This document shows, in pieces, positions 19,228 to 27,808 of a DNA stretch of 64,000 nucleotides. Under the pieces are notes generated by a model. That model was not told the DNA's origin, ran no database searches, and saw nothing but the letters and a program-made list of their open reading frames with translations. Each line of letters opens with the position of its first letter. Position 1 is the stretch's first letter. The stretch is from an uncultured Prevotella sp. (lineage in GTDB: Bacteria > Bacteroidota > Bacteroidia > Bacteroidales > Bacteroidaceae). The position numbers and the translations under genes were made by a program. The stretch lies in NCBI GenBank assembly GCA_944320235.1, contig CALUGQ010000001.1, forward strand, positions 124,001 to 188,000, given 5' to 3'.

Positions 19228-20877
19228 TTACTTGTTGCACGTGGGATTCCACGGCTTCAGCTGCTTGAAGAAGTCGTTTCCTTTGTCATCAACGAGTATG
19301 AACGCAGGGAAATCCACCACGTTTATCTTCCATATTGCTTCCATCCCGAGCTCCGGGTACTCCACGCACTCGATGCTCTTTATGCTGTTCATGGAGAGCA
19401 CGGCCGCCGGGCCGCCGATGCTGCCGAGGTAGAACCCACCGTGCTTCTTGCAGGCGTCGGTGACCACCTGTGTGCGGTTGCCCTTGGCTATCATCACCAT
19501 CGAGCCGCCGTGGTCCTGGAACTCGTCGACGTAGGGGTCCATGCGGTTGGCCGTTGTCGGGCCCATGGAGCCGCAGGGCATCCCCTCGGGTGTCTTGGCG
19601 GGGCCGGCATAGAGCACGGGGTGGTCCTTGAAGTACTGCGGCAGGTCCTCGCCGGCATCGAGGCGTGCCTTGAGCTTGGCGTGGGCGATGTCGCGCGCCA
19701 CGATGATGGTGCCGTTGAGGCTCACCCGGGTGGCCACGGGATACTTGGAAAGTATCTTGCATATCTCGCCCATGGGCTGGTTAAGGTCTATGCGCACGGC
19801 ATCGCCCTCGCCGGCATTGCGCAGCTCTTCGGGAATGAGTTCGCCGGGGTTGTCGTCGAGTTTCTCTATCCAGATGCCGTCTTTGTCTATCTTCGCCTTG
19901 ATGTTGCGGTCGGCCGAGCAGCTCACTCCGAGGCCGATGGGGCAGCTTGCGCCGTGGCGCGGCAGGCGGATGACGCGTATGTCGTGGGCGAAGTACTTGC
20001 CTCCGAACTGCGCCCCGAGGCCGATTCGGTGTGCCTCGTCGAGCAGTTGCTTCTCCAGTTCAACGTCGCGGAAGGCGCGGCCCGTCTCGTCGCCCGTGGT
20101 GGGCAGGTTGTCATAGTAGTGCGTGGAGGCCAGCTTCACGGTGAGGAGGTTCTTCTCTGCCGACGTGCCGCCTATGACGAAGGCTATGTGGTAAGGCGGG
20201 CAGGCTGCCGTGCCGAGGGTCTTCATTTTCTCGACGAGGAACGGCACGAGTGTCCCGGGGTTCTGTATGCGGGCCTTTGTCTCCTGGTAGAAGTATGTCT
20301 TGTTGGCCGAGCCGCCGCCCTTGACCACGCAGAGGAAGCGGTACTCCATGCCTTCGGCGCACTCCAGGTCAATCTGTGCGGGCAGGTTGCAGCGCGTGTT
20401 CACCTCCTCATACATGGTGAGCGGGGCGTTCTGCGAGTAGCGCAGGTTCTCCTCGGTGTACGTCTTGTAGACTCCGCGCGACAGTGCTTCCTCGTCGCAG
20501 AAGCCCGTCCACACCTGCTGGCCTTTCTCTCCGTGGATGATGGCCGTGCCGGTGTCCTGGCAGAAAGGCAGCTTGCCTTTGCACGCCACCTCTGCGTTGC
20601 GCAGGAAAGTCAGCGCCACGTACTTGTCGTTGTCGCTGGCCTCGGGGTCTGTGAGTATCTTTGCCACCTGCTCGTTGTGCGAGCGGCGCAGCAGGAAGTT
20701 TACGTCGCGGAAGGCCTGGTTGGCCAGCATGGTGAGCGCCTCGGGCGCAACCTTGAGGATGGGCTTGCCCTCAAACTCGCCCAGCGACACGCCTTCCTTG
20801 CTCAGGAGGTAGTATTCTGTCTCGTCTTTGCCCGTCTGGAACATCGGGGCATACTTGAATTCAGGTGTAGTTGCCAT
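19228..20877 (-). CDS. Class I (iron-sulfur) fumarate hydratase
   Basis: The 549-residue protein is the size of the two-domain class I fumarases (FumA/FumB type). It has the early [16 protein letters not shown] motif, whose Cys106 would be one of the three ligands of the 4Fe-4S cluster, [10 protein letters not shown] in the middle and the C-terminal domain with [19 protein letters not shown]. It interconverts fumarate and malate in the reductive branch that leads to succinate, the main route of fumarate formation in these anaerobes. The cluster makes the enzyme oxygen-sensitive. The gene has its own -7 box and a terminator, so it is probably monocistronic. Confidence 0.95.
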   Translation of the reverse strand: MATTPEFKYAPMFQTGKDETEYYLLSKEGVSLGEFEGKPILKVAPEALTMLANQAFRDVNFLLRRSHNEQVAKILTDPEASDNDKYVALTFLRNAEVACKGKLPFCQDTGTAIIHGEKGQQVWTGFCDEEALSRGVYKTYTEENLRYSQNAPLTMYEEVNTRCNLPAQIDLECAEGMEYRFLCVVKGGGSANKTYFYQETKARIQNPGTLVPFLVEKMKTLGTAACPPYHIAFVIGGTSAEKNLLTVKLASTHYYDNLPTTGDETGRAFRDVELEKQLLDEAHRIGLGAQFGGKYFAHDIRVIRLPRHGASCPIGLGVSCSADRNIKAKIDKDGIWIEKLDDNPGELIPEELRNAGEGDAVRIDLNQPMGEICKILSKYPVATRVSLNGTIIVARDIAHAKLKARLDAGEDLPQYFKDHPVLYAGPAKTPEGMPCGSMGPTTANRMDPYVDEFQDHGGSMVMIAKGNRTQVVTDACKKHGGFYLGSIGGPAAVLSMNSIKSIECVEYPELGMEAIWKINVVDFPAFILVDDKGNDFFKQLKPWNPTCNK

Positions 20878-20978
20878 ATAGATATTTGTTCGTTTAATGT
20901 CCTTTCCTGTTGCCGGCGGCTAAAAGCCGAAAGCAGCATGTGCCTGCCGGATAGTGGGCATGGCGCACACTACGACTG

Positions 20979-20986
20979 CAAAGTTA
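20979..20986 (-). promoter_or_regulatory. -7 box of the fumarase gene
   Basis: The minus strand reads TAACTTTG here, about 100 bases upstream of the fumarase ATG. No clear -33 TTG is visible. Confidence 0.55.
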
Positions 20987-21136
20987 TAACATTTTTCCGT
21001 ATTACTGCGTTTTTCGCGACTTTATTTAACTCATATTCAACAATGTACGATGCGAGGGAGCATCGGCACACGGCAACGCCTGCCAGCCGCAGGCGGCCAT
21101 ACGTGCAAAGGCGCGGGGCTGAATTTTCATTACAAA

Positions 21137-21250
21137 GGCACGTGCTGCATGGCACGGCAGGCCGTTTTACGCAGCAACGGCGGCCGTTCGGCATTGGCGG
21201 GGAGGCCGTTTCGCAACACGTGGGAGCCCGTTTTGCAACGCAAGGCGAGG
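21137..21250 (+). repeat. 22-bp periodic repeat array C (cleanest array)
   Basis: Cores begin at 21160 (GGCCGTTTT), 21182 (GGCCGTTCG), 21204 (GGCCGTTTCG) and 21226 (GCCCGTTTTG): three consecutive intervals of exactly 22 bases. Weaker units follow the same phase on both flanks (GGCACGTG at 21137, GGCATATGG at 21249). GCA tends to follow the core (TTTCGCAACA, TTTTGCAACG). Confidence 0.85.
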
Positions 21251-21416
21251 CATATGGCCAACTTGCTGGGTTTCAATGGGTTGGCGACACATACGGGAAC
21301 TAAGCCAAAGCGGTAGCGTATTTTTACAAAATCAATGCCGCCCTCAAGCCTTGGCCCTCACCTGCAGTGCCACAAAATGCCCGTCATCCGCCAGCGCACT
21401 TGGTGCGGCGTGTGTG

Positions 21417-21989
21417 TCAAAGCCGCCCTACGAGCCTGCGGCAACGCTGCAATTCAGCGGCCGTGAGTCGGGGCCGGGCCTTGGTGCCGCCCCGCTGCAC
21501 AGTGCCTGCCATGCGGAAGCCGCTGTAGCGGAGGATTTCGCGCAGGGCGCGTACCGCTCCTGCCGACTGGCCGAAGAGCACGTTGAATGGCCACGGCGTG
21601 GTGCAGGCTGTGACGATGATGGCCCGCTTGCCTTTGTGGAGCGGGCGCGGAAGGCCCCTGCTGCTTTCGCCCATCATGGCGTAGACCATGCGGTCGAAGA
21701 GCACCTTGAGCTGCCCCGGGATGTTGCCCCAATAGCACGGCGCTCCCACTACCAGTGCGTCGGCGCGGCGAAGCAGGCCGATGGTGCGCTGAGCATCGTC
21801 GTGGGGCAACGCGCATTCGCCGGCCGTGCGGCACGCCATGCAGCCCCGGCACGGCTCGACGCGCAGGCCGGCCACGTCTACCCACTCCACTTCTGCGCCT
21901 CGGCTTGTGGCCTCCTCGCGCATTGCGTTGAGCATTGTGGCTATGTTTCCGCCACGCTTGGGGCTGCCGTTGATGAAGAGTATGAGCAT
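21417..21989 (-). CDS. Flavodoxin-fold NAD(P)H-dependent FMN reductase with cysteine cluster
   Basis: The 190-residue protein starts with MLILFINGSPKRGGN, the FMN-phosphate loop of NADPH-dependent FMN reductases. Cys47, Cys50, Cys53 and Cys59 (CRGCMACRTAGEC) match the compact cysteine motif of iron-sulfur flavoproteins. The GAPCYWGNIPGQLKVLFDR segment is the second FMN loop. The enzyme probably reduces small electron acceptors. It stands on its own, downstream of glmM on the same strand, with a terminator between them. Confidence 0.85.
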   Translation of the reverse strand: MLILFINGSPKRGGNIATMLNAMREEATSRGAEVEWVDVAGLRVEPCRGCMACRTAGECALPHDDAQRTIGLLRRADALVVGAPCYWGNIPGQLKVLFDRMVYAMMGESSRGLPRPLHKGKRAIIVTACTTPWPFNVLFGQSAGAVRALREILRYSGFRMAGTVQRGGTKARPRLTAAELQRCRRLVGRL

Positions 21990-22009
21990 GGTTCAGTAGC
22001 AATGGGAAA

Positions 22010-22066
22010 GGAGAAGGGAGCGCGGCAAAATGGCATTCATGGTGAATGGCCGGCGCTCCCGTCTCC
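22010..22066 (-). terminator. Terminator hairpin downstream of glmM
   Basis: GGGAGCGC (22016-22023) pairs with GCGCTCCC (22053-22060), and GGAGA with TCTCC extends the stem after one mismatch. An inner GGCATTCAT/AATGGCC pairing caps it. It lies between the glmM stop and the flavin reductase start. Confidence 0.7.
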
Positions 22067-22112
22067 TTGCAAGGCTTATTCTTTTGATTTACAGTCCAAA
22101 ATTTTTCAGCAG

Positions 22113-23492
22113 TCAGCTTCCCAACGCCGCTTCCATCACCTGCCTGGCTATGTCCTCTGCCTCCTCAATGGTGTGGGCCTCGCTGTAAATGCGGACTATC
22201 GGCTCGGTGTTAGACTTGCGCAGGTGTACCCACTTGTCGGGGAAATCAATCTTCACCCCATCGGTGTCATTCACCTCAGCGTCCTTGTAAAGCTCCTTTA
22301 CACGCCGGAGCATTGCGTCGACATCGGTGCCTGGCGCAAGGTCGAGGCGGTTCTTGGCTATCGAATAGTCGGGGAGCGTGGCGCGCAACTGGCTCGCAGT
22401 GCAGCCCTTGCGCGCCAGGGCTGACAGGAAGAGGGCTATGCCCACCAAGGCGTCGCGGCCATAGTGGCACTCGGGATAGATGACCCCGCCGTTGCCCTCG
22501 CCGCCTATCACAGCCCCAGTCTGCTTCATCTTGGCCACGACGTTCACCTCGCCAACGGCCGCTGCGGCATACTTGCCCCCGTGGCGGAGCGTGACGTCGC
22601 GCAAGGCGCGTGTGGAACTGAGGTTGCTGACGGTGTTGCCCGGCGTGTGGCTGAGCACATAGTCGGCCACGCTCACGAGCGTATACTCCTCGCCGAACAT
22701 ACGTCCGTCCTCGCAGATGAAGGCAAGGCGGTCCACGTCGGGGTCAACGACGATGCCAAGGTCGTAGCCGCCGGAGCGCATCTCGGCCATGATGCCGCCG
22801 AGATTCTTTTCGAGCGGCTCCGGGTTGTGGGCGAAGTCGCCCGTCGGCTCGCCGTTGAGCAGGCGGCACTCCACCCCGAGGCGGCTGAGCAGGCGCGGCA
22901 GCACGGCGCCCCCAACGCTGTTGATGGCATCCACGCAGACCTTGAACCCGGCCTTGCGCACGGCGTCGACGTCTACCAGCCGCAACGCGAGCACGGCGTC
23001 GATGTGGCGCTCGGCAAACGACAAGTCTTGCGAATAGCGCCCCAGGTGGTCCACGTCGGCATAGCAGAAGTCCTCGGCCTCGGCCATGGCGAGCACGGCG
23101 TTGCCGTCTTCCTTGGTCAGGAACTCGCCCTCACTGTTGAGCAACTTGAGCGCGTTCCAGTGCCTCGGGTTGTGGCTCGCGGTTATGATTATGCCGCCGT
23201 CGGCCCCGCTCATGCGCACGGCGAGCTCTGTCGTGGGCGTCGTGGCCAGCCCTATGTCCACCACGTCGAAGCCCATGCCGACGAGCGTGCCGCAGACTAC
23301 GCTGCGCACCATGTCGCCCGAGATGCGGGCATCACGGCCTACCACCACCTTGCCCCGGGGCTTGCTGCACCCGCGGCGGATGAACATGGCGTATGCCGTG
23401 GTAAACTTAACGATGTCGAGCGGGTTGAGCGTGTCGCCCGTGCGGCCGCCTATGGTGCCGCGTATGCCTGAAATTGACTTTATGAGTGTCAT
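22113..23492 (-). CDS. glmM: Phosphoglucosamine mutase
   Basis: The 459-residue protein starts SISGIRGTIGG and carries the active-site TASHNP with the phosphorylated Ser106. The metal-binding DPDVDR is at residues 250-255 and the phosphate-binding RKSNTEPIVRIY near the C-terminus. These identify an alpha-D-phosphohexomutase, and the SGIRGT start is that of GlmM/phosphoglucomutase of this phylum. GlmM converts glucosamine-6-phosphate to glucosamine-1-phosphate for UDP-GlcNAc, peptidoglycan and LPS. The gene directly abuts DUF4827 (no gap) and is likely co-transcribed with it. A phosphomannomutase activity cannot be excluded from sequence alone. Confidence 0.88.
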   Translation of the reverse strand: MTLIKSISGIRGTIGGRTGDTLNPLDIVKFTTAYAMFIRRGCSKPRGKVVVGRDARISGDMVRSVVCGTLVGMGFDVVDIGLATTPTTELAVRMSGADGGIIITASHNPRHWNALKLLNSEGEFLTKEDGNAVLAMAEAEDFCYADVDHLGRYSQDLSFAERHIDAVLALRLVDVDAVRKAGFKVCVDAINSVGGAVLPRLLSRLGVECRLLNGEPTGDFAHNPEPLEKNLGGIMAEMRSGGYDLGIVVDPDVDRLAFICEDGRMFGEEYTLVSVADYVLSHTPGNTVSNLSSTRALRDVTLRHGGKYAAAAVGEVNVVAKMKQTGAVIGGEGNGGVIYPECHYGRDALVGIALFLSALARKGCTASQLRATLPDYSIAKNRLDLAPGTDVDAMLRRVKELYKDAEVNDTDGVKIDFPDKWVHLRKSNTEPIVRIYSEAHTIEEAEDIARQVMEAALGS

Positions 23493-24116
23493 TTATCTCT
23501 CTCTTTGGTAGGTTATGACGTAGTGGCACGGGTAGACGTTCGTCGAGGCATATGTCTGCCCTTGCGAGTGGGGAACGATGAGGCTGACCTTGGCTATCTC
23601 GCTGCCTTCGGCGTTTTGCCGCCCAATCTTGATGTAGGGGAAGGGCACGAGCCAGCCCGATGGCACCGAAGAGCCGTAGGTAGAGTACATGGTGCCGCTG
23701 ACGAAGCGGGCGGTGTATGTGGCGCCGTCGCGCACTACGGTCATCTTGTCGTATGAGCGCGCGTCGTAGTCGTTGCGCGTCTGGATGGCATTGTCGAGTA
23801 TGTTGAACTCTATGTAGCGGCAGAGCACGTTGACCTGGCGGTCTTCCTCAAGCTCCGAGCCGCAGCCCTTGCGCTCTATCTGCATATAGACGCCGCTGTT
23901 GTCGAGGTAGACGTACTCGTTCTTCTCGACGCTGGTGGAGTCGCCCTGGGCGTGGAACTGGTCTTCGCTGATTACCCTTATCCCCTCGCTGGAGATGAAT
24001 GCGCTGATTGCGTCTTGCTCTTTCTCTTTCTTTTCGCCGTAAGTCTCATAGTCGTCGCAGGCCGTGAAGGCCACCATGGCGAACGCCGCCAGCAGCGCGC
24101 TGATTGTTTTCTTCAT
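23493..24116 (-). CDS. DUF4827-family lipoprotein
   Basis: The 207-residue protein has a lipoprotein signal peptide (MKKTISALLAAFAMVAFTAC, lipobox cysteine at 20) followed by an acidic linker DDYETYG. The mature part with FISSEGIRVISEDQF and EYVYLDNSGVYMQIERKG resembles DUF4827, a family of unknown function restricted to Bacteroidetes, with a possible peptidyl-prolyl isomerase-like fold. It lies between nrnA and glmM, an order I recall from other Bacteroidales. It abuts glmM, so expression is coupled to that cell-envelope enzyme. Its role is unknown. Confidence 0.8.
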   Translation of the reverse strand: MKKTISALLAAFAMVAFTACDDYETYGEKKEKEQDAISAFISSEGIRVISEDQFHAQGDSTSVEKNEYVYLDNSGVYMQIERKGCGSELEEDRQVNVLCRYIEFNILDNAIQTRNDYDARSYDKMTVVRDGATYTARFVSGTMYSTYGSSVPSGWLVPFPYIKIGRQNAEGSEIAKVSLIVPHSQGQTYASTNVYPCHYVITYQRER

Positions 24117-24215
24117 TGTAGTTTCTGCCTTTTATGCGGGCGGGCTTGCGCCGCGCGCTGCGGCAATGGCCGCGGCGAGGGCTGCACCGCCGTGTGTTAG
24201 GGAAAATATCAGCCG

Positions 24216-24223
24216 CAAAGATA
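24216..24223 (-). promoter_or_regulatory. -7 box of the DUF4827-glmM unit
   Basis: The minus strand reads TATCTTTG, about 100 bases before the DUF4827 start and inside the 139-base gap after nrnA. A CAA at 24237 or 24241 on the plus strand could be a loose -33 element. Confidence 0.55.
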
Positions 24224-24255
24224 CTAAAATCTTCGCAACCAATGGCGTTGTTAGG

Positions 24256-25293
24256 CTACTTTAACATGGGCTCGAAGTGGGCTATGGCGCGCCTGGCGGT
24301 CTCTACCGCCTCGTCGATGGTGCAGTGGAGCCGCCCGCCGGAGGCGTTGAGGTGGCCTCCGCCGTTGAAGAACAGCTCGGCCATCTTGTTGCATGGGAAG
24401 TCGTCGACGGAGCGCAGGCTCACCCACACGAGGCGGTCGCGGTCGCGGTCTTCGCGCAGCGAGATTGAGAGCTTCATGCCCTTTATCTGCAGGGGTATGT
24501 TCACCAGGCCCTCGGCATCGCCCTTTATGAAGTGGAAGTCGAGCAGGTCGCGCTTGGTGAGGGTGAAGAACGAGGCGTGGCGCGGCTTGTCGACCACGAG
24601 CTTGCGGTAAAGCACGTAGCCCACGAGCCTCATGCGGTTCTCGCTGTAGTTGTTGTACACGTTGCGGTAAATCCTGTCCTTGTCTATGCCCTTGGTCAGC
24701 AACTGGCTTATTATGAAGTAAACCTCCGGGCGGGTGCTGTTGTAGGTGAAGCCGCCCGTGTCGGTCATCATGCCGCAGTACACCGGGGCGGCAAAGCCGC
24801 GGCCCGCCTGCGGGAAGCCGCCGAGCTGCCACACGACGCGGAACACCACCTCGCTCGTGGAGCACATCTCCGTGTGCGACACGATGAGGGCGCAGCCCGG
24901 CATCGCGGGGTCGAGGTGGTGGTCGAACATCACCTTCGCGCCGGGCGAGCCGACCAGGGCGTCGGCCATGGCATCGGTGCGCGAAGGCTGGTTGAAATCG
25001 AGGCAGAACACGAGGTCGGCCCCGGCTAACAGGCTGTCGGCCTCGGCCTTGCGCTTGTCGTAGCGCACTATCTTCTCCGTGCCGGGCAGCCACTGCAGGA
25101 AGTCGGGGTACTGGTCGGGGACTATCACCACGGGGTCCTTGCCCTGCGAGCGCAGGTAGTCGGCCCAGCCGAGGCTTGAGCCTATGGCATCGCCGTCGGG
25201 GTTTACGTGGCAACATATCACTATATTCCGCGCCCCGTCGATGAGGGAGCGCAGCGCACTGCACTCGGCAGGCGATAACAGGTCATTAAGCAT
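24256..25293 (-). CDS. nrnA: DHH/DHHA1 phosphoesterase (NrnA-like nanoRNase / pAp phosphatase)
   Basis: The 345-residue protein has the DHH-family motifs: HVNPDGDAIGSS with Asp33 and Asp35, CLDFN with Asp99, FDHHLDP (residues 124-126, the DHH triad), and a C-terminal DHHA1 domain ending in FFNGGGHLNASGG. NrnA hydrolyses oligoribonucleotides of two to five bases and 3'-phosphoadenosine 5'-phosphate, recycling RNA ends in the cytoplasm. The -7 box is only nine bases from the ATG, so the mRNA may be nearly leaderless. It is followed by DUF4827 and glmM on the same strand. Confidence 0.9.
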   Translation of the reverse strand: MLNDLLSPAECSALRSLIDGARNIVICCHVNPDGDAIGSSLGWADYLRSQGKDPVVIVPDQYPDFLQWLPGTEKIVRYDKRKAEADSLLAGADLVFCLDFNQPSRTDAMADALVGSPGAKVMFDHHLDPAMPGCALIVSHTEMCSTSEVVFRVVWQLGGFPQAGRGFAAPVYCGMMTDTGGFTYNSTRPEVYFIISQLLTKGIDKDRIYRNVYNNYSENRMRLVGYVLYRKLVVDKPRHASFFTLTKRDLLDFHFIKGDAEGLVNIPLQIKGMKLSISLREDRDRDRLVWVSLRSVDDFPCNKMAELFFNGGGHLNASGGRLHCTIDEAVETARRAIAHFEPMLK

Positions 25294-25301
25294 AGCGGCT
25301 G

Positions 25302-25309
25302 CAAAGGTA
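25302..25309 (-). promoter_or_regulatory. -7 box of nrnA, unusually close to the ATG
   Basis: The minus strand reads TACCTTTG, with the start codon only eight bases downstream of the box. The transcript would have a leader of only a few bases. No -33 TTG is evident. Confidence 0.5.
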
Positions 25310-25454
25310 ACACATTATCGGCGAAAAACGCCATGGCCGACGGGAAATCTGCCGCAGCGCCGCTGCCGCGGAGTCAGCACGGGAGGGCGGACACACAAGA
25401 AAAATGCCGACAAAGGGCGTGCCGCCGTGCCTCGCGGGCAGGATTGCCCCGCAA

Positions 25455-25525
25455 GACGGGCCGTCTGGCATGGCGGAGGAGGCCGTTCTGTGGTGCAAAA
25501 CGGCCAGTTTGGCCGGGCAGGCCGG
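25455..25525 (+). repeat. 22-bp periodic repeat array D
   Basis: Cores begin at 25459 (GGCCGTCTGG), 25481 (GGCCGTTCTG) and 25502 (GGCCAGTTTGG), spaced 22 and 21 bases apart, with a degenerate GGCCGGCAC at 25520. Confidence 0.65.
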
Positions 25526-25631
25526 CACATGGCGCAACCCCCTGGCAGCCAGCAGGTTGCACGGAGGGGACGGATGGCGAAACAAATTGACAAAAACGGC
25601 CATGCCACGGCGGCATGGCCACAAAACAAGA

Positions 25632-25669
25632 AGTCCGCCGCGACACCTCCATGGGCATCGCGGCGGACT
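25632..25669 (-). terminator. Terminator of the acyl-CoA carboxylase operon
   Basis: A perfect 12-base-pair stem, AGTCCGCCGCGA (25632-25643) with TCGCGGCGGACT (25658-25669), lies 28 bases after the last stop of the operon. On the minus strand it is followed by TCTTGTTTTGT. Confidence 0.85.
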
Positions 25670-25697
25670 CAACAGGGTTCATTCCGGCAGGCCACCC

Positions 25698-27230
25698 TCA
25701 CAGCGGCATGTTGCCGTGCTTCTTGGGCGGGTTGCTCTGGTTCTTGTTGCGGCACATCTCAAGGGCGCATATCAGCTTGCGGCGCGTGTCGCGCGGCATG
25801 ATGACCTCGTCGATGAGCCCGCGCTCGGCCGTGCGGTACGGGTTGGAGAACTCCTCCTCGTAAGCCTTGGCTGCGGCCTCCTTCTCCTCTGCCGAAGCCT
25901 TGCGGTAGAGGATGTTCACGGCCCCCGAGGCTCCCATGACGGCAATCTCGGCCTGCGGCCAGGCCATGCAGATGTCGGCGCCGGTGTTCTTGCTCGACAT
26001 GACTATGTAGGCGCCGCCGTAAGCCTTGCGCGTGATGAGGGTCACCTTTGGCACGGTAGCCTCGGCGTAGGCATACACTATCTTTGCCCCGTGGCGTATT
26101 ATGCCGCCGTGCTCCTGCACCGTGCCGGGCAGAAATCCCGGCACGTCCTCTATCGTCACGAGCGGTATGTTGAAGCAGTCGCAGAAGCGTATGAAGCGCG
26201 CGGCCTTGTCGGAAGCGTCGATGTCGAGCACCCCGGCGAGGAAGGCTGGCTGGTTAGCCACTATACCCACGGTCTGGCCGCCCAGCCGGGCGAAGCCTAT
26301 GACGACGTTCTTCGCAAAGTGGGGCATCACCTCGAAGAAGTAATTGTCGTCTACCACCGGCACGATCACGTCCTTGATGTCGTAAGGCTGGTTGGGGTCC
26401 TCAGGCACCACGGTCTGCAACGGCTCCACCAGGCGGCCCACATCGTCGCTGCAAGGCAGCACGGGCGCGTCCTCCATGTTGTTGGCAGGCAGGAAGCTGA
26501 GCAGCTCGCGCATCTGGATGAGCGTCTCTTCCTCCGTGGAGTACATGAAATGGGCCACGCCGCTCTTGCTGCCGTGGGTGTATGCGCCGCCCAGGGTCTC
26601 CTTGTCCACCTCCTCGTTGGTCACGGCTTTCACCACGTCGGGGCCGGTGATGAACATGTGGCTCTTCTCCTCTACCATGAAGATGAAGTCGGTAAGCGCC
26701 GGCGAATAGCACGCACCGCCGGCACACGGGCCGAGGATGGCAGTGAGCTGCGGTATCACTCCCGAGGCCATCGTGTTCTGGTAGAATATCGAGGCGAAGC
26801 CCGCCAGGCTGCTCACGCCCTCCTGTATGCGCGCGCCGCCGGAGTCGTTGAGCCCTATTATGGGAGCGCCGGTCTTGAGCGCAAGCTGCTGCACCTTCAC
26901 GATCTTGGCCGCGTTGGTCTCGCTGAGCGAGCCTCCGTGCACCGTGAAGTCGTAGGCATAGACGAACACCATGCGCCCGTCTACCTTGCCATATCCGCAC
27001 ACCACGCCGTCGCCGGGAATCTGCTTCTTGTCCATGCCGAAGCGCGTGCAACGGTGGTTCACGAGCTTGTCTATCTCGCAGAAGGTGCCCTTGTCGAGCA
27101 GTGCGTCAATCCTCTCGCGGGCGGTCATGCGCCCCGAGGCGTGCTGCCGCTCTATCTTGTCAAGCCCACCGCCAAGGTTGGCCTGCCTGTCCAGTTCCTC
27201 AAACCGGGCGTATACGTTTTCTCTGTTCAT
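25698..27230 (-). CDS. Acyl-CoA carboxylase carboxyltransferase subunit (propionyl/methylmalonyl-CoA type)
   Basis: The 510-residue protein begins ARFEELDRQANLGGG and carries the crotonase-fold carboxyltransferase motifs GLNDSGGARIQEGV and GPCAGGACYSPAL in the N-half, and NQPAFLAGVLDIDASDKAARF and DVPGFLPG in the C-half. It transfers the carboxyl group between biotin and an acyl-CoA, most likely propionyl-CoA to give methylmalonyl-CoA. It could also work in decarboxylation, as in methylmalonyl-CoA decarboxylase alpha subunits, but no membrane partner is present. It overlaps the biotin carrier gene by four bases and closes the operon. Confidence 0.9.
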   Translation of the reverse strand: MNRENVYARFEELDRQANLGGGLDKIERQHASGRMTARERIDALLDKGTFCEIDKLVNHRCTRFGMDKKQIPGDGVVCGYGKVDGRMVFVYAYDFTVHGGSLSETNAAKIVKVQQLALKTGAPIIGLNDSGGARIQEGVSSLAGFASIFYQNTMASGVIPQLTAILGPCAGGACYSPALTDFIFMVEEKSHMFITGPDVVKAVTNEEVDKETLGGAYTHGSKSGVAHFMYSTEEETLIQMRELLSFLPANNMEDAPVLPCSDDVGRLVEPLQTVVPEDPNQPYDIKDVIVPVVDDNYFFEVMPHFAKNVVIGFARLGGQTVGIVANQPAFLAGVLDIDASDKAARFIRFCDCFNIPLVTIEDVPGFLPGTVQEHGGIIRHGAKIVYAYAEATVPKVTLITRKAYGGAYIVMSSKNTGADICMAWPQAEIAVMGASGAVNILYRKASAEEKEAAAKAYEEEFSNPYRTAERGLIDEVIMPRDTRRKLICALEMCRNKNQSNPPKKHGNMPL

Positions 27231-27769
27231 TCTTCGTTGCTTAAGTCCAATTCAATCAATGCCTGGTTGTCCTGCACGGAGTCGCCCTCGGCCACGAGTA
27301 TGGCCTTGACGGTGCAGTCGGCCGTCACCTTGTAGTTGCTCTGCATCTTCATTGCTTCGAGCACAATGGCTATGTCGCCAGCCTTGAGGCGGTCGCCCAC
27401 GCTCACGGGTATGGCCACCACCTTGCCCGGCATGGGCGCCACGATCTTGTCTTGCTGGCGCTCTCCCTGCGTCTTATGCAGGTGGAGGTACTTCGCCTGG
27501 GTGTCTACCACGTCCACATGGTACGAGCGGTAGAACATATTCACGTCGTAGCTCTTGCCTCCCTCGCCACGTATCAGTTCCGCGTTGTACGAGTTTCCGT
27601 TGTGCAGGATGGAGCAGCTGCCATTCTCCGCCATCATCACGTCGACCTCGACCGGCTTCCCGTCGATGGTGAGCACTACCTTGTTGCCCTCCTTGCTGAC
27701 CAGCGTCACGTCGGCGACGCGGTCGCCTATATGTATTTCCATGTCTTTAATGTGTTTCGTTACATTCAT
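27227..27769 (-). CDS. Biotin carboxyl carrier subunit
   Basis: The 180-residue protein has a poorly conserved N-half and a C-terminal biotinyl domain with APMPGKVVAI and EAMKM; Lys141 in that motif is the expected biotinylation site. The N-terminal region resembles the linker of carrier subunits of propionyl-CoA or oxaloacetate-type carboxylases. It shuttles carboxybiotin between the biotin carboxylase and carboxyltransferase. It overlaps the next gene by four bases and is separated from the biotin carboxylase gene by 39 bases, consistent with equal expression of the three subunits. Confidence 0.92.
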   Translation of the reverse strand: MNVTKHIKDMEIHIGDRVADVTLVSKEGNKVVLTIDGKPVEVDVMMAENGSCSILHNGNSYNAELIRGEGGKSYDVNMFYRSYHVDVVDTQAKYLHLHKTQGERQQDKIVAPMPGKVVAIPVSVGDRLKAGDIAIVLEAMKMQSNYKVTADCTVKAILVAEGDSVQDNQALIELDLSNEE

Positions 27770-27808
27770 TTGCGCAGCCGCGCCCGGCAGCCGCGCGTTG
27801 CTTTCACG

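Larger units (their letters stand above)
20878..21416. other. Intergenic region without a gene (539 bases)
   Basis: It holds the fumarase promoter (-7 box at 20979-20986) and 22-bp repeat array C (about 21137-21250). No protein-coding signal was found; the remaining bases show nothing recognisable. Confidence 0.7.
25294..25697. other. Intergenic region without a gene (404 bases)
   Basis: It contains the nrnA -7 box, 22-bp repeat array D (about 25455-25525) and the terminator of the carboxylase operon. Nothing else is recognised. Confidence 0.7.

Noticed and set aside
19207-21303. A 698-codon open frame opposite the fumarase gene.
   Set aside because: Class I fumarase motifs and a matching promoter and terminator lie on the minus strand; the plus frame is an antisense shadow.
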